Shown: positions 1-11,549, numbered from the stretch's first letter. The stretch is 64,000 nucleotides of DNA from Cyrtodaria siliqua (GCA_037043455.1 JAWPHD010000284.1:62001-126000); one strand, 5' to 3'. The notes: a model not told the origin generated them from the sequence alone. A program made the numbers and translations.

Positions 1-284
1 GATGTAAGTTGTAGTCAAAATAGAATCAAACGTTTTCGGGAATGTAAAGTGCAATCATTCCTGTAATGTTAGGCTATTAATCGATATATTAGCTTGCATG
101 CGCCGCTTAAAAGTGAACATGGAATTCAAACAAAACACGCAAACGAAATCGTACTGATTTAAATAGAACTTGTGTAGCATTAAGACTGCCTTTGATAGAT
201 AAATATCAGGAAATTAAAAAGAATTCATCTTATGTAAAACTTCATAAAATATAAGAAGATCATGAAAGTAGGTAGAAAATCGTC

Positions 285-1570
285 CAGGACATTTAGCATT
301 CACAGACCACAGTTAACCTAAAACACGCGGCAAAACAGGACATTTAGCATTCACAGACCACAGTTAACCTAAAACACGCGGCAAAACAGGACATTTAGCA
401 TTCACAGACCACACTTAACATAAAACACGCGGCAAAACAGGACATTTAGCATTCACAGACCACAGTTAACCTAAAACACGCGGCAAAACAGGACATTTAG
501 CATTCACAGACCACAGTTAACCTAAAACACGCGGCAAAACAGGACATTTAGCATTCACAGACCACAGTTAACCTAAAACACGTGGCCAAAACAGGACATT
601 TAGCATTCACAGACCACAGTTAACCTAAAACACGCGGCAAAACAGGACATTTAGCATTCTCAGACCACAGTCAACCTTAAACACGCGGCAAAACAGGACA
701 TTTAGCATTCACAGACCACAGTTAACCTAAAACACGCGGCAAAACAGGACATTTAGCATTCACAGACCACAGTTAACCTAAAACACGCGGCAAAACAGGA
801 CATTTAGCATTCACAGACCACAGTTAACCTAAAACACGTGGCCAAAACAGGACATTTAGCATTCACATACCACAGTTAACCTAAAACACGCGGCAAAACA
901 GGACATTTAGCATTCACAGACCAAAGTTAACCTAAAACACGCGGCAAAACAGGACATTTAGCATTCACAGACCACAGTTAACCTAAAACACGTGGCCAAA
1001 ACAGGACATTTAGCATTCACAGACGACAGTTAACCTAAAACACGCATCCAAAACAGGAAATTTGCATTCACAGACGACAGTTAACCTAAAACACGCGGCC
1101 AAAACAGGACATTTAGCATTCACAGACGACAGTTAACCTAAAACACGCGGCCAAAACAGGACATTTAGCATTCACAGACCACAGCTAACCTAAAACACGC
1201 TGCCAAAACAGGACATTTAGCATTCACAGACGACAGTTAACCTAAAACACGTGGCCAAAACAGGACATTTAGCATTCAAAGACGACAGTTAACCTAAAAC
1301 ACGCGGCAAAACAGGACATTTAGCATTCACAGACGACAGTTAACCTAAGCACGCGTCCAAAACAGGACATTTATCATTCACAGACCACAGTTAACCTAAA
1401 CACGCGGCAAAACAGGACATTTAGCATTCACAGACCACAGTTAATCTAAACACGCGTCCAAAAAAGGACATTTATCATTCACAGACGACAGTTAACCTAA
1501 ACACGCGTCCAAAACAGGACATTTATCATTCACAGACGACAGTTAACCTAAACACGCGTCCAAAACCAAC
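285..1570. repeat. 51-bp minisatellite, about 25 units
   Basis: Tandem array with a 51-52 bp unit beginning AGGACATTTAGCATTCACAG and ending in ACACGCGGC(C)AAAAC. Early units are 51 bp with GGCAAAAC; later ones vary (GTGGCC, GCGTCC). The array runs directly into a degraded 3' tail of the Penelope-like family on the minus strand, and the unit itself resembles part of that tail. The copy B counterpart at 37828-38240 has only about eight units, so copy number has changed since duplication. Confidence 0.93.
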
Positions 1571-1700
1571 AACAATCAAAAGGATAAAAAGAAGCAAAGG
1601 CGGCGTCACTACACAGACACAAAAGTGTTGACAATAGGGAAACCGCCCAGGAACGGTCAGCGGCAACTAGGTATTTGGGCCTAAATAAAATAATATATAA
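1571..1700 (-). mobile_element. Penelope-like family 3' tail remnant
   Basis: Reads, on the plus strand, a diverged version of the family tail: GTTGACAATAGGG, then ACCGCC, GGAACGGTCAG and GGCCT. The same string is found intact at 60370-60425 next to an RT-coding body. Here only the tail survives. It abuts the minisatellite and has a matching counterpart at 38241-38345 in copy B. Confidence 0.6.
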
Positions 1701-2234
1701 ATAATAAATGTGGAATCGTTTACGAAGCTCTATAAAAGTATTAAACAGAATCACAAAATCTATTGTGCTATATTGTTTAGAGAATATTTAACGGGTATTT
1801 TCATATCAAACTCTATTAGCGGAGGAAAAATAGTTTAGATTGTGATACAACTATGATATTTTGCAAATATTATATTCAAATGAAAACGAAGCTGAGCCAG
1901 TTCAATTTCGATCATGTTCAAGATGGCCGCCAAATATCCAAGATGGCGGCCAAAATACTGTACATATAAGATGCAGCTGTATATTAAACTAATACTTTCT
2001 CTCATTCATTGTATTTTGGCTTTTTAAAATGTATATACATAATTATATCCGGATGTACTTATTAACATAACGCACTTACTTACACTTTGCTAATGCCAAT
2101 TAAATCAATACCCCACCCACAAAAATCCCATAGAAATATGAAAATACTACCAATATTGACAAACGTTAGACTTTTTATTTTGTATGATCTTAAACTTAAG
2201 TTTTGACTGATACTATCTTCCAGTGGCGTTTTTT
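1701..2234. other. Non-coding stretch
   Basis: AT-rich sequence without a credible gene. It contains a short direct repeat, AAGATGGC with GCCAAATA or GCCAAAAT near 1920-1955, resembling a motif common in the satellite at 39170-40760. Homology with copy B ends near 1818. Confidence 0.6.
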
Positions 2235-2400
2235 TCCTACTGACAGTGCCAAGGCGGTACCCATAGTATCAACCCTATTACGGTTGTAGTGTCGCATGCT
2301 TTGCTTCTATTTTTCCTTATAATTGTTGTTTGTTTTTTATGTATGATTTGGTTGATTGCGTTCTGTGACTGCTACCTTTCCTATTCGTATTTTATTGTAC
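2235..2400 (+). mobile_element. Diverged Penelope-like family 3' tail
   Basis: Plus-strand resemblance to the family tail: CAGTGGC, then CTGACAGTGCCAAGGCGGTA and CAACCCTATTACGG, followed by a pyrimidine-rich segment ending in CTACCTTTCC. Compare CACTGACCGTTCCAAGGCGG at 6670-6700. It is much older than the copies at 37045 or 60225, and no coding sequence is attached. Confidence 0.4.
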
Positions 2401-3039
2401 TTTTATATTTAGTCCTGATAAACTACTTTTAAGTGTGCATTCTTTCAAATTGCCAAGCATGGCTATATGGCGTTGTACATGCCAAAGTAGCACGGAAGCA
2501 TTTGCAACTGCTACGTGTGCAGTTTCTTTTCTAACAACTAGATTGCCGAATTGCTTGACATATAGCTGAAAAGCGGGACAGAGTTGTCCAATACAGTTCA
2601 AGAGGTCACCAGAATATGTGCAGAACCGTTAAGACGGATAAAGTATAACCTGAACTTTAGTATTATGCACCTGCATCTATCAATCTTTTACTCAACCTGG
2701 GGTGGGGACGGCGGGAAATTCCCTGGATTAGACAAAACGCAATTCCCCGTGGAGGGAATCATACACAAACACGGAGAGTTTGATATTATTATTAACTCCT
2801 ACCATGCGGAATCATACATAAATCTTTCCCCTAGAGATGGGAATTAGACAACACATTTTTGTACATTTGTTTAATAACCCTGGGTATGCCCGTACCCACC
2901 ACCTACCCCGCCCTAGAACCACCACACAGGTGCATACCTGACTGAGACCGTTAACATCCTGCTTGATAGCCATATCGATATTCATGCTGTATTAATGTAG
3001 CTTGTTGGTGCAATTGAGTAATTTCAAAAGTTATTTTGT
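2401..3039. other. Non-coding stretch, possible transposon debris
   Basis: No recognisable gene. An open frame on the minus strand at 2392-2601 has mixed composition and could be a neighbouring piece of the transposon protein relic at 3040-3640, but I see no family motif in it. Confidence 0.4.
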
Positions 3040-3640
3040 ATAATGGCTTCATTTACCATTCGTGTACTGTTTGATTTATTAAACATAACATATGTAATTT
3101 CTCCGGAAACATCATAATCTGGTTCATCAATACTGCTAGTCATGTTGCTGAGGTTTACAACGTTTTCTGTAGCAGTTTCAAGTATATGTTCCAAGGTTGC
3201 CATGCATACTTTCCCTTTTCCCGTGGAAGGTTGCAACGGTTTTGTAACATGTGAAAGCATGAAATCAACAAAAATGCTCCGGCCTTTGGATTTAACTGGA
3301 GCACGATGTAATGTTTCATTTTAAAAGCTGCTCCATGCCAAAATTATTAGGGCGCTTTGATGACAACCACGTCAGTGTCAGAGCCGGACATTATAATTTC
3401 CCTACACCCGTTCTTAAATTTATGTATTCCACGTATTCTTATTTGTGTGTCAACCACTACGTGGTTACATGCTACACGTTTATCTTTCTCAATAGAGACA
3501 TGAACTGTTTTTGTTTTCATCTGTTGTTACAACAATTGCCTTTGTTAAACATGCCTACGACTGATTTTACGATTAGAAAAAATAGTTCTGTTTTATTTAA
3601 AGATAATCGTAAAATGTTTGACAGTTAGCCGGCACTTTGC
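3040..3640 (-). pseudogene. Relic of a transposon-borne protein with an SDTDVVV motif
   Basis: Reading the minus strand from about 3600 down to 3350 in one frame gives a coding-like run that includes GCREIIMSGSDTDVVVI. After one or more frame breaks, another frame (about 3260 to 3040) continues with FMLSHVTKPLQPSTGKGKV. The motif with glycine, cysteine, RE, II and then DTDVVV resembles the 'ADTR...SDTDVVV' nuclease-like segment of large uncharacterised proteins that recur in mollusc and cnidarian genomes, usually within mobile DNA. It is clearly broken: it has stops near 3360-3300 and no upstream half. The family assignment is from memory of the motif and is tentative. There is no counterpart in copy B, where this interval is replaced by other insertions. 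Confidence 0.38.
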
Positions 3641-3769
3641 TTGAATCTGAAACATTTGTCCTAATCCCTGCACCTCTGGTATCCCTTATACCACTTCACT
3701 TTTCAAAGTATCAATCAAACATTTGTCAATTGCGACGTAGATCTTGTTTTGTTATTCGACAGTACGACT

Positions 3770-5555
3770 CAAACGTTAGTCTCAACATATCAGTGTCATA
3801 TCGTTATTCAAAAACAACGTATTTATAGGCAAGTGTGTGATGAAATTCAAACGTAAGGCTATCCTTGATATTAAATTAAAAGTTGAACTATTAAATAAAG
3901 CTTGCATTCAACCTGAGATGGGTTGATTGTAAATGTGTGAATAATATGCGTATAAGTATGTCATTGCTCTGGAAATAGTTTCTTAGGAACCCAGTACGAC
4001 GTTTCAATCGTAAATGTGTGTAGGGAAAGGGGAGACAACACGTGTCAATGTGCTATATTCAGCATTTCAAAAGTGTTATTCCCCTTTACGGTTTAAATAA
4101 CAATTTCATAATTAGCTTCAAATGTGATAGTGTGCACTTTTGCTTATCTAACCACGTCATTCCTGGAAAAAGATAAAGTTTCCCAGCATGTGTACTTTTT
4201 GGAGATTATGAAAGTTTCTGTAAATAATGAGCTGAATACGCTCCCCATTGGATTCCAAAACTTAACAAAATACACATAAAGCACGTGTTATCGCAAATTC
4301 TAGTTCATCTACCTTGACTGTGTCAATACATTTGTTCTTCTGCCTTTCTACGATTAAAGAACATGTTGTAAAATATAGCGGAAAGGAGTTTGAAAATTCA
4401 GGAAATAATCTGATTTTGCCGATAAAAACTCCTGAGAAGCCCTTGATAACTTACGGTGTAAGCATTTACATGCCTCTGATATAAGCACCTACGACTTTTA
4501 TATTCTATACACCACATAACCTTATCAAAACAAATACTTTAGCTTATACAGAAGACATTTGATAGGGAAGCGACTGATTTTCTTGCTTGTAATAATGTCC
4601 GGGCTTTCTTTACAAAGGCCCTTAGTGATAAGTATAGCATATGGACGCTGATGTTTGTAGAGCGTTATCTTTTCTTTTAGATAAAACCGTTTACCACCAA
4701 GTTGTTGGTATTCCTAAGTGTACTAAATGTACGCTGGACGGCGTAAATAAGCTATATAGATAAAACACAAACATACTCATGTATATATGAATACAAAGCA
4801 TCAAAAGCCTAGACAGCCACAAAGCAGATAAGTTCTGTAAAATATGTCAAGACAATACTAGTGAAAGAGTAACACCGTCCGCCTCTTACCACGGTGGGTT
4901 CTATTTCCAGATGTAGAAATTTGTTTCAAATTATAAAAAAATAACTTTTAAAATGCTAGGGGATATTAAAATCGTTTTCGTTTGTCCGTCCTACCGTCCG
5001 TTACCATATATCCTCCTTAACATCTGAAAGGAATTCAACCTTTCTTAGTAGATGACTTATCCCACGTGATAACGGCGAGAAAGAGTAACATTGTCTTTGG
5101 CTCCACACCCAGGAGCCCTCAGGGAAGCTCAAAAGGTTAAAAACACTAACAAATTAATTATACCGTCACGTTTCCTTATTTGTCCAAATACATGTAACTT
5201 GATAGAAATACTCGTCTAAGAAATATATACAACATATCAAAGGATTTCATTATTTCAAACTCAGAGATTTGTCCAAGCTTTACGGATGGGAATAGAGGAA
5301 TGGAGGTTGTCAGTTCTTTCTTCGTAATTATGTAGAATGTTATGTCGATTGGATTAAACTATATATTTTTTCGATCCTGTCATCCATGAGGCCCGGAAAA
5401 AAGGTCGTCAAATGGTTAAATACACTAAACTATATAATACATAAAGGGGGCAATACTTACATTAAGGGAGGTAATATTTATAATCTGTTTTATATTTGTT
5501 CTACTCATATTCTAATGAGTTGTAATTATATATATAATACCTTTAGGACGTTTCT
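3770..5555. other. Non-coding segment shared with copy B
   Basis: Aligns with about 40893-42680, for example GTCAAATGGTTAAATACACT in both copies. No exon, RNA gene or element boundary stands out. Short CCGT-rich pieces near 4978-5000 (TTTGTCCGTCC) resemble edges of dispersed bivalve repeats. Confidence 0.6.
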
Positions 5556-6815
5556 TTTCTTGATTTAGATCTCTCGATTGAAAATGGTAAAATAATTAGC
5601 AAAATCTATGACAAGAGAGATGATTTTAATTTCGACATTGTTAATTATTCCCACGTGGATGGGGATGTTCCCCGTGCTACGAATCAGTAGTGTTATTTTT
5701 TTACTGGTCCTTTGGGACCAACGAGCCCAATATAGGTGGCTTTGAAGTAGAATACCGCTTAAGCCGGTGCTAGGGGGCGTGAGAAGTGTTGCTTCTTCCA
5801 TTACTTCTCATGAACAGACTCAATAAAACCGAGACTGCTGCTTTATTCTCTAAATTGTGTTAGTTGCTCTCAAAGGATCACCTTTATCAGTACTTATTCT
5901 TATGGGGTGTATGTGTCTCAACTTATTCGTTTTTCTAGAGCTTGTACTCGAGTTGAGGACTTTAATATTCGTAATCTTTGTATAACTAAAAAGTTACTTA
6001 ATCAGTGTTACCGTTACCATTAACTTCGTAAAACCTTTGCAAAATTTTATTATCGTAACCCTGATCTTCTGTCCAAAGTAATTTAAGGACTCTTCTGCGA
6101 CAAGGACTATCACAACCTGACTTCTATGGTGATGTGATTTATAAACTTCGTAAGATTCTTGGTCATGATCACTTTCATACTATCTTTGTTAAACTTGTTA
6201 AAAAGTTTATCAAAAAAGGTTATGACCCTATCATTTTGCAACGTACTGCTTGGTGGTGGACCCTTTTTACAGTTCGCCACTATGCTTTCCTCTTTAATTG
6301 TACGATGACCGGACAGGCTGTGGACCCTATGATGACGCCTACCTAAAGCCCATTGGGACGGTGGCGTTTGATGTTTGTCCATGTTCTTTCTGGTTGTGCC
6401 CTTAATGGTTTATCCTCATACTACTCTGGCTTCTGCCAAGTCATTGAGTACCTTCATTGTGGCTATCTAGGCTATTGTTTTTTGTATTATATTTACACGA
6501 GCATATTTGTGTTTTACTTATATTGCCTATTGATGCTGCCTTGTTGGTTAGAGATTAGATCATGGCGGGGATTTCTTTATTTACACTTTCCGGTTTTAAT
6601 GGCATGACAGTAGGGTAAGTGTGAGTTTTGGTGCACACTAGAACCGGTTTAAACCCCCAGTGGCCTACTTTGCCACTGACCGTTCCAAGGCGGTAGCCCT
6701 ATTGTCAACCCTTTTGCATTTATTATTGATTTTGCCTTCTTGTTTGTCTGTTTGCGTGTTTGTTTCTGTGTTTTGTGGTTGACTGTACTTTCCCTGTCCG
6801 ATCTTTTTATATTTC
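5556..6815 (+). mobile_element. Penelope-like retroelement, 5'-truncated and broken
   Basis: Reading along the plus strand, coding pieces include LSIENGKIISKIYDKRDDFN, then SQLIRFSRACTRVEDFNIRN, FAKFYYRNPDLLSK and QRTAWWW near the C-terminus, all matching the longer minus-strand copy at 60736-61563. The frame is broken by a nested LTR-like repeat (5691-5898) and by stops, including one at the end of the YRNPDLLSK piece. From about 6350 a ~440-bp 3' region follows, with the family tail (CACTGACCGTTCCAAGGCGG) and a pyrimidine-rich end. Copy B has no such sequence at the homologous position (about 42690-43110), so this is a copy A insertion. Confidence 0.7.
5691..5898 (-). mobile_element. LTR-like short repeat nested in the Penelope-like fragment
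   Basis: About 208 bp almost identical to the unit at 46253-46462. On the plus strand it runs from TGTTATTTTT to CTTTATCAG and contains CTCAATAAAACC. The copy at 46253 has matching inverted ends TGTTA and TAACA, which suggests a solo LTR; here that end is eroded. It interrupts the Penelope-like coding sequence between the residues VPRAT and SYGVY, so it arrived after that element. Confidence 0.5.
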
Positions 6816-7606
6816 TTTATATAATATTTAGCATTTTCACCACAATTCCTCAATAATCAATTTTACAAAATACAGTTATTTCTATTTTCGTTCCAAATTG
6901 AAAAAACAACAACAAGAAACGACTCCGACAAGAATCTGCCTTCTCGGGCTTATGGGGTTACTCCTTATATTTCAATGCTAAAATCCACTATTTCATTGCT
7001 AAGCAGAACATAATAGACAATATATGCAAACTAGACATGTTCATTTACTTCGACATAATCGTTTAGCTGTATGCTAGTTAAAAGTGTGTGCAATGCATAT
7101 ATATTTCCCTAAGATTTCAAAGATTGAAACCATTGACATAATCAATATGTAGAACATACCAAATTTTTGAACGTTTTCTAATTTAAAAACGTCAACGTAA
7201 CGCAATCATGTAATAATTGTAAATAAAAAAAATATGAAAACATATAGAAAAAAGGTATATGCAACGTATTTTTAAATGTGTAACATTTTTATTCACTACT
7301 TGTATACCCAATCCCTTTACACATCGAATACCATCGAAATTATTATGGTTTGCCAAACTGAAGTCTACAACCCATTAATTTAGTATAAACTTGTATTATA
7401 CGACATGAATGACTTTTAACTTGATAATTCTATTCTCTTAAATTCAAAAAAACCATAGCAATTATTGTTTTCAAGGTGCCCTTTCAATAAATGAAAATCG
7501 TCCGAGCCTTTTTGTTATACATTTAGAAGAGTAAGATATAACAATATATGTTTCTGTTCATTCACCACCATAATCAAATAAATAAATAACATTAACTTTA
7601 AACGTG
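6816..7606. other. Intergenic sequence downstream of gene A1
   Basis: Aligns with 43110-44213 of copy B apart from two fragments private to B (43391-43575 and 43851-43985). No gene or RNA is visible. It forms the region 3' of the C4-like gene. Confidence 0.55.
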
Positions 7607-7612
7607 TTTATT
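7607..7612 (-). promoter_or_regulatory. Poly(A) signal of gene A1
   Basis: Canonical AATAAA on the minus strand, eight bases past the stop codon of the last exon at 7621-7623. The same hexamer sits at the same spacing in gene B1. The 3' UTR would therefore be only a few tens of bases. Confidence 0.6.
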
Positions 7613-7620
7613 GATCATAG

Positions 7621-8096
7621 TTACTGTGAGCACACAACGCATGTCAGTTCTCTACCCCGTATATATGGTGGGTCGGGAATCTGACCATTTGCCTCGACAA
7701 AGTAGAACAATACTCCGTCTTGACTCGTATTCTTACCAACCAAAATTTCTGGATCTTTGTCAACACATTTAACATCTGACCTATGATGACCATAGTGTTC
7801 GGTCATCAGATAACCGGAGTACTCAAGGAACCAGCCGTCCATACATTCCGTACGAGCTGGGATCATCATATGGTTTGGACGACCTCTTGTCTGGCATACA
7901 GCACATGGAACGTCATGGTCGTGTGTGGGTTTGCCAAATATAGTATTCGACTGCTCATCGCTTATTTCATATTCAGCACCGTAGATATATGACGTCTGTT
8001 GACCGCTATAAGATTTACCCCATTGAGGTTCTGTCGGAAGGCAAATGGTGTTCACCATACCTCCAGAATGAGTGTGATGGCTTCCAGCAGCATATC
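7621..8096 (-). CDS. C4-like gene A1, last exon (C-terminal domain)
   Basis: Encodes 158 residues ending TCVVCSQ-stop. It carries the hallmarks of the C-terminal non-collagenous domain of 'short-chain collagen C4-like' proteins: GYAAGSHHTHSGG, the ICLP motif, YIYGAEYE, HDHDVPCAVC, MMIPARTEC, GYLMTE, VKCVDKDPE, and PPYIRGRELTC near the end. The exon opens in phase 1 after a TACAG acceptor. These proteins are secreted; a binding or matrix role is usually assumed and is not proven by the sequence. The nearest upstream exon I can find is the signal-peptide exon at 11213-11447. The middle exon present in gene B1 is missing here. The open frame is intact, so the gene may still be expressed in shortened form. 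Confidence 0.85.
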
Positions 8097-8784
8097 CTGT
8101 ATCAAACAATGTTGCATCTAGTTCTATTAAGCGTATAATGTACATGTATCTTGTTTTCTTAATTGAAAATGTCGACCTGCTTAGCAGAACTGAGAATGAC
8201 AAGAGCAATTATTTTGGTTATTAAATCTTAATTATCACACACTTAGAAGGGGTTGTTCTTGGACAACGTCCTTGCCAAACCATTTGCCGAATTGTATTAT
8301 CATTATTGTCATCTAATCTTCAAATATAGAAATTACTTCTGATACAAGTATTATCATAATATGAATACTATGTGTGACGTCATATGTTTAATATTGCCTA
8401 CATGAACTGAAGATAAAAATAAAGAGGTCAAGACCCATTTATGAATTTCGATCATCTGCATGATATGATCGGATTGGCTTATTCATAGAACTAGCGACCT
8501 ATTAATATCGTTTTCACCGTCACAAATTTCCATAGGATCGATTTACTAGAAAAATTTTACTACACAAATTAGTTTCGGAAGACGGTTTTAAAACATACAG
8601 ACGTCCCGAAAGGTTAACCGCCAATCTAAATAAAATAGAAACTATCCCGCCAACAACAACCAAAGTATATAACATATGAACGCCTTTTCTAAACCTACTG
8701 GCGACGAGGTATGTATATATAACTTACATATTTTGAGAATCCAAACTCAATATACACAATAACAAGCCTGACCAAACCTCAAAC
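8097..8784 (-). other. Intron of A1 with exon-2 deletion junction
   Basis: Aligns with copy B up to AATAGAAAC at about 8642, then jumps to the sequence equivalent to 47392 (TATCCCGCC). The intervening 2.1 kb of copy B (45289-47391), which contains exon 2, is absent. No other sequence resembling exon 2 is visible between 8097 and 11212. Confidence 0.75.
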
Positions 8785-9497
8785 AAAAAAATGTCTGTCA
8801 ACATTCAAATACAATTTAAATTTCTCATGAACGCATCCACTTACGATACCCTTCTTGGTATTTGAGCAAGAGGGACAAAACAGGACCACAAAGGTCAAAG
8901 CTACAGAGGTTTTTATCAAAGTCATACACAAAATTGACAGCATGGCTGATATAAAATCGATGACAAATTGCAAAAGCTACTCTCTCCTCAAAATAAAAAA
9001 CACACAAAAACACACACAAAAAACAACAAGAAAAAGCAAAAACAACAAAAACAAAGCAAAACAACAACAAAAAAGCACTGATGACGTCAACTTCCGCTTT
9101 CCACTTATATCACTAAGAATATAAAACTGAGCTCATGTGTATTTGGATGAAAACACATACTTCGGTCAGATCGTCTCGAAACTCCTTTAATATGTACACC
9201 CTAATTTAAAATAGAACTTACTGATGAATATGGATGAGTCACAAGTGCAGAAGTTTCAGTCCGACGAACATCCAAACAGTCGGTAATTGATGCGTAAAAT
9301 ATCACATTTTTTACTTGACTTCCTACAGGTATACGGTTTGCGATTATATTTTATAAAATATATTTGCCCTGAACAAAAATCGAGCAAAGGCAATATGCTT
9401 TATTTGCTCTCATTTGCTTGCCTTTCCGGACTGCGATCCACTAGACTACCGATGACTGTTGATATGTTGTTGAAAATAATATGATAAATAAAAAATC

Positions 9498-9581
9498 GAG
9501 ATAAATATGTTTTAAGACAGATAAACATGTTTTAAGACATAAATATGTTTTAAGACAGATAAATATGTTTTAAGACAGAAT
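9498..9581. repeat. 20-bp tandem repeat
   Basis: Four units of GATAAATATGTTTTAAGACA with minor variation (AAACATG in one unit, a short unit in another). It borders the loop segment of the foldback element, and one break of the inversion relative to copy B falls inside this motif. Confidence 0.85.
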
Positions 9582-10071
9582 GTGTATGTGTGTGTGTGCA
9601 AGACAATTTCCCTAGCTTGGTCAGTCATTTTGGGAGGTAAACCGGGCGGTCCATTCGAACACGTTAAAGAACCATAGGAAATCCTTCGTGAGTAATCTAG
9701 ATTCGATTTGATAACATAGTTTTACATCAGGTTAGGTAAATGTACATTGCGACATGATGGACTATATCTGGATACATCTAGGCGTGTGTTCAAATATATT
9801 GTTATTTATGTGACTACATCTTCTGACGAACTCCCAGAAGCTTAGCGGTAAAAATGACTAACTTATTAAAATCCCTATCGAGGCAAACCGTTTTTTATTC
9901 TTTTCTGGAAAACTAATGTGCTACCTGTGTCCGATATGCTCCTTACTCGATGTCTCTCAAACTTGCACGTCAGAATCGCTACGGACCTCAATCAGAGTTT
10001 CCTCTGACTTTGTCCTACGAGTACCCAGGAATAGTTCTCCATCTTCGGGTCCAAACGTATGGGAACAGATG

Positions 10072-10072
<1 letters not shown>

Positions 10073-10121
<49 letters not shown>

Positions 10122-10129
10122 TGTGTTAA

Positions 10130-10162
<33 letters not shown>

Positions 10163-10163
10163 G
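10073..10163. repeat. CT, GT and GTT microsatellites
   Basis: A (CT)n run is followed directly by (GT)n, then by TAAT and (GTT)n. The counterpart in copy B at 48702-48770 has a different length and composition. Confidence 0.95.
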
Positions 10164-11212
10164 TGTTCGTGTGTGCGTGTGGGTATGTTTGTTTTTCAAA
10201 TTAAGATCCTCCAACTGTTTGCCAAACGATGAACTCCGTATCTGGAACGATGACCCGATGACCCGATAAGACGTCTTAAAGGGATGTGCACATTAGAGTC
10301 TTTGGATATCCTGTATTAAATTTTATCGCTTAAATACGTTCTATGGGCTGGAGGCTATTACATTATAACTTGTGACTTTTATTCGTATGCTAAACATCCC
10401 GTTCCAGGTCCAGAAAGGCAAGCAAACGAGAGAGCAAATAATGCGATATATTCGATTTTTGTTCAGTGCATATTTGTCGATGCTACCTAGGAATTTTACG
10501 CATCAATTACCGACTATTTGAATGTTCGTCGAACTGAAACTTCTTCACTTGTGACTCATCCATATTCATCAGTAAGTTCTATTTTAAATTAGGAGTGTAC
10601 ATCTTAAAGGTCTGATCGAAGTATGTGTTTCCATCCAAATACACATGATCTCAACATAATGTGTTTCAGTTTTACATTCTTAATAGTGATATAAGTGGAA
10701 AACGGAAGTTGACGTCATCAGTGTTTTTTGTTGTTGTTGTTTTGTTTTTGTTGTTTTTGTTTTACCTCGTTGTTGTTTTGTGTGTGTTTTTTGTGTTTTT
10801 TATTTTGAAGAGAGAGTAGCCTTTGCAATTTGTCATCGATTTTATATCAGACATGCTGTCGATTTTGTGTATTACTTTGATAAAAACCTCTGTGGCTTTG
10901 ACCTTTGGGTCCTGTTTTTTCCTCTTGCTCAGATACCAAGAAGGGTGTCATAAGTGGATGCGTTCATGAGAAATATAAATTGTATTTGAATGTTGACAGA
11001 CATTTTTTTCTTTGTATGTGGCCCAATCTGTCATACGTTGTTGTTTTTTTTAAAATAAGACTGCTCCACCACGGACATAATGTTTAGGTAGGAGATTCGT
11101 AGAGTTGTGTACTGTAAGACTGTCGCCGTATTATATCACTGAAAAAACAAACAATTGTAGCGTGATGTGACGTGACGCAATGTATTGCAATGTATTAAAA
11201 ACATTGACGTAC

Positions 11213-11447
11213 CTGCCAGCTCGTCGCCTAGTTTGTCTATCAGCGTCTTCTGTGAAGCGATGGACTCTCTTATCTCAGTTTGCTTCATCTCCAGCAGTAC
11301 AAGCTTCTGAATGACTTTATAATCATGATCAAACCTCGACATGCAAACTGGTTCTCCGGTTGTTGATTTATCAGTCAAGATGGCTGATGCTAATGGTACC
11401 AGCAGTAATAGAAATAACAAACTTAATTCTCCACTTTTAAAACTCAT
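11213..11447 (-). CDS. C4-like gene A1, first exon (signal peptide and coiled coil)
   Basis: Starts at the ATG giving MSFKSGELSLLFLLLLVPLA, a typical signal peptide with probable cleavage after ASA at residue 22. A polar helix follows (DYKVIQKLVLLEMKQTEIRE), with heptad-like spacing that suggests a short coiled coil, plus one cysteine (EPVC). The exon ends in phase 1 at CTGGCAG followed by a GTACGT donor. I chose this ATG over upstream in-frame codons, which are not ATG. Joined to the exon at 7621-8096 it stays in frame (DELA-GYAAG), for a predicted protein of 236 residues. It is the orthologous position of the exon at 49792-50026. Confidence 0.8.
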
Positions 11448-11549
11448 TTTCAGAATTAATTTATATATCAACCGAGCTGAAAATTAATTACGCCTTTCAT
11501 AAGAATGTTGGCGTACAGAAAACAATTACACATGTATGCAATACGTATC

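Larger units (their letters stand above)
8785..11009. mobile_element. Long foldback element in the A1 intron
   Basis: Two inverted arms of about 600-700 bp. The left arm (8785 to about 9490) reads ATGTCTGTCAACATTCAAAT and so on; the right arm (about 10395 to 11009) ends with the reverse complement, ATTTGAATGTTGACAGACAT, offset by small changes. Both arms contain a (CAA/TTG)n-rich core and GATGACGTCAACTTCCG or its complement. The ~0.9-kb centre holds a 20-bp tandem repeat, a loop segment that is inverted in copy B, and CT, GT and GTT microsatellites. Copy B carries the same element at 47536-49600, so it predates the duplication. No transposase is present. Confidence 0.75.

Noticed and set aside
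7621..8208. Extension of the A1 last-exon frame past the acceptor to an upstream start codon
   Set aside because: The extra N-terminal residues lie in the intron and differ from B1; the conserved TACAG acceptor at 8097 fits the family junction.
9916..10269. Open frames of 117 and 85 codons over repeats
   Set aside because: Both are made largely of translated CT, GT and GTT microsatellite; no protein character.
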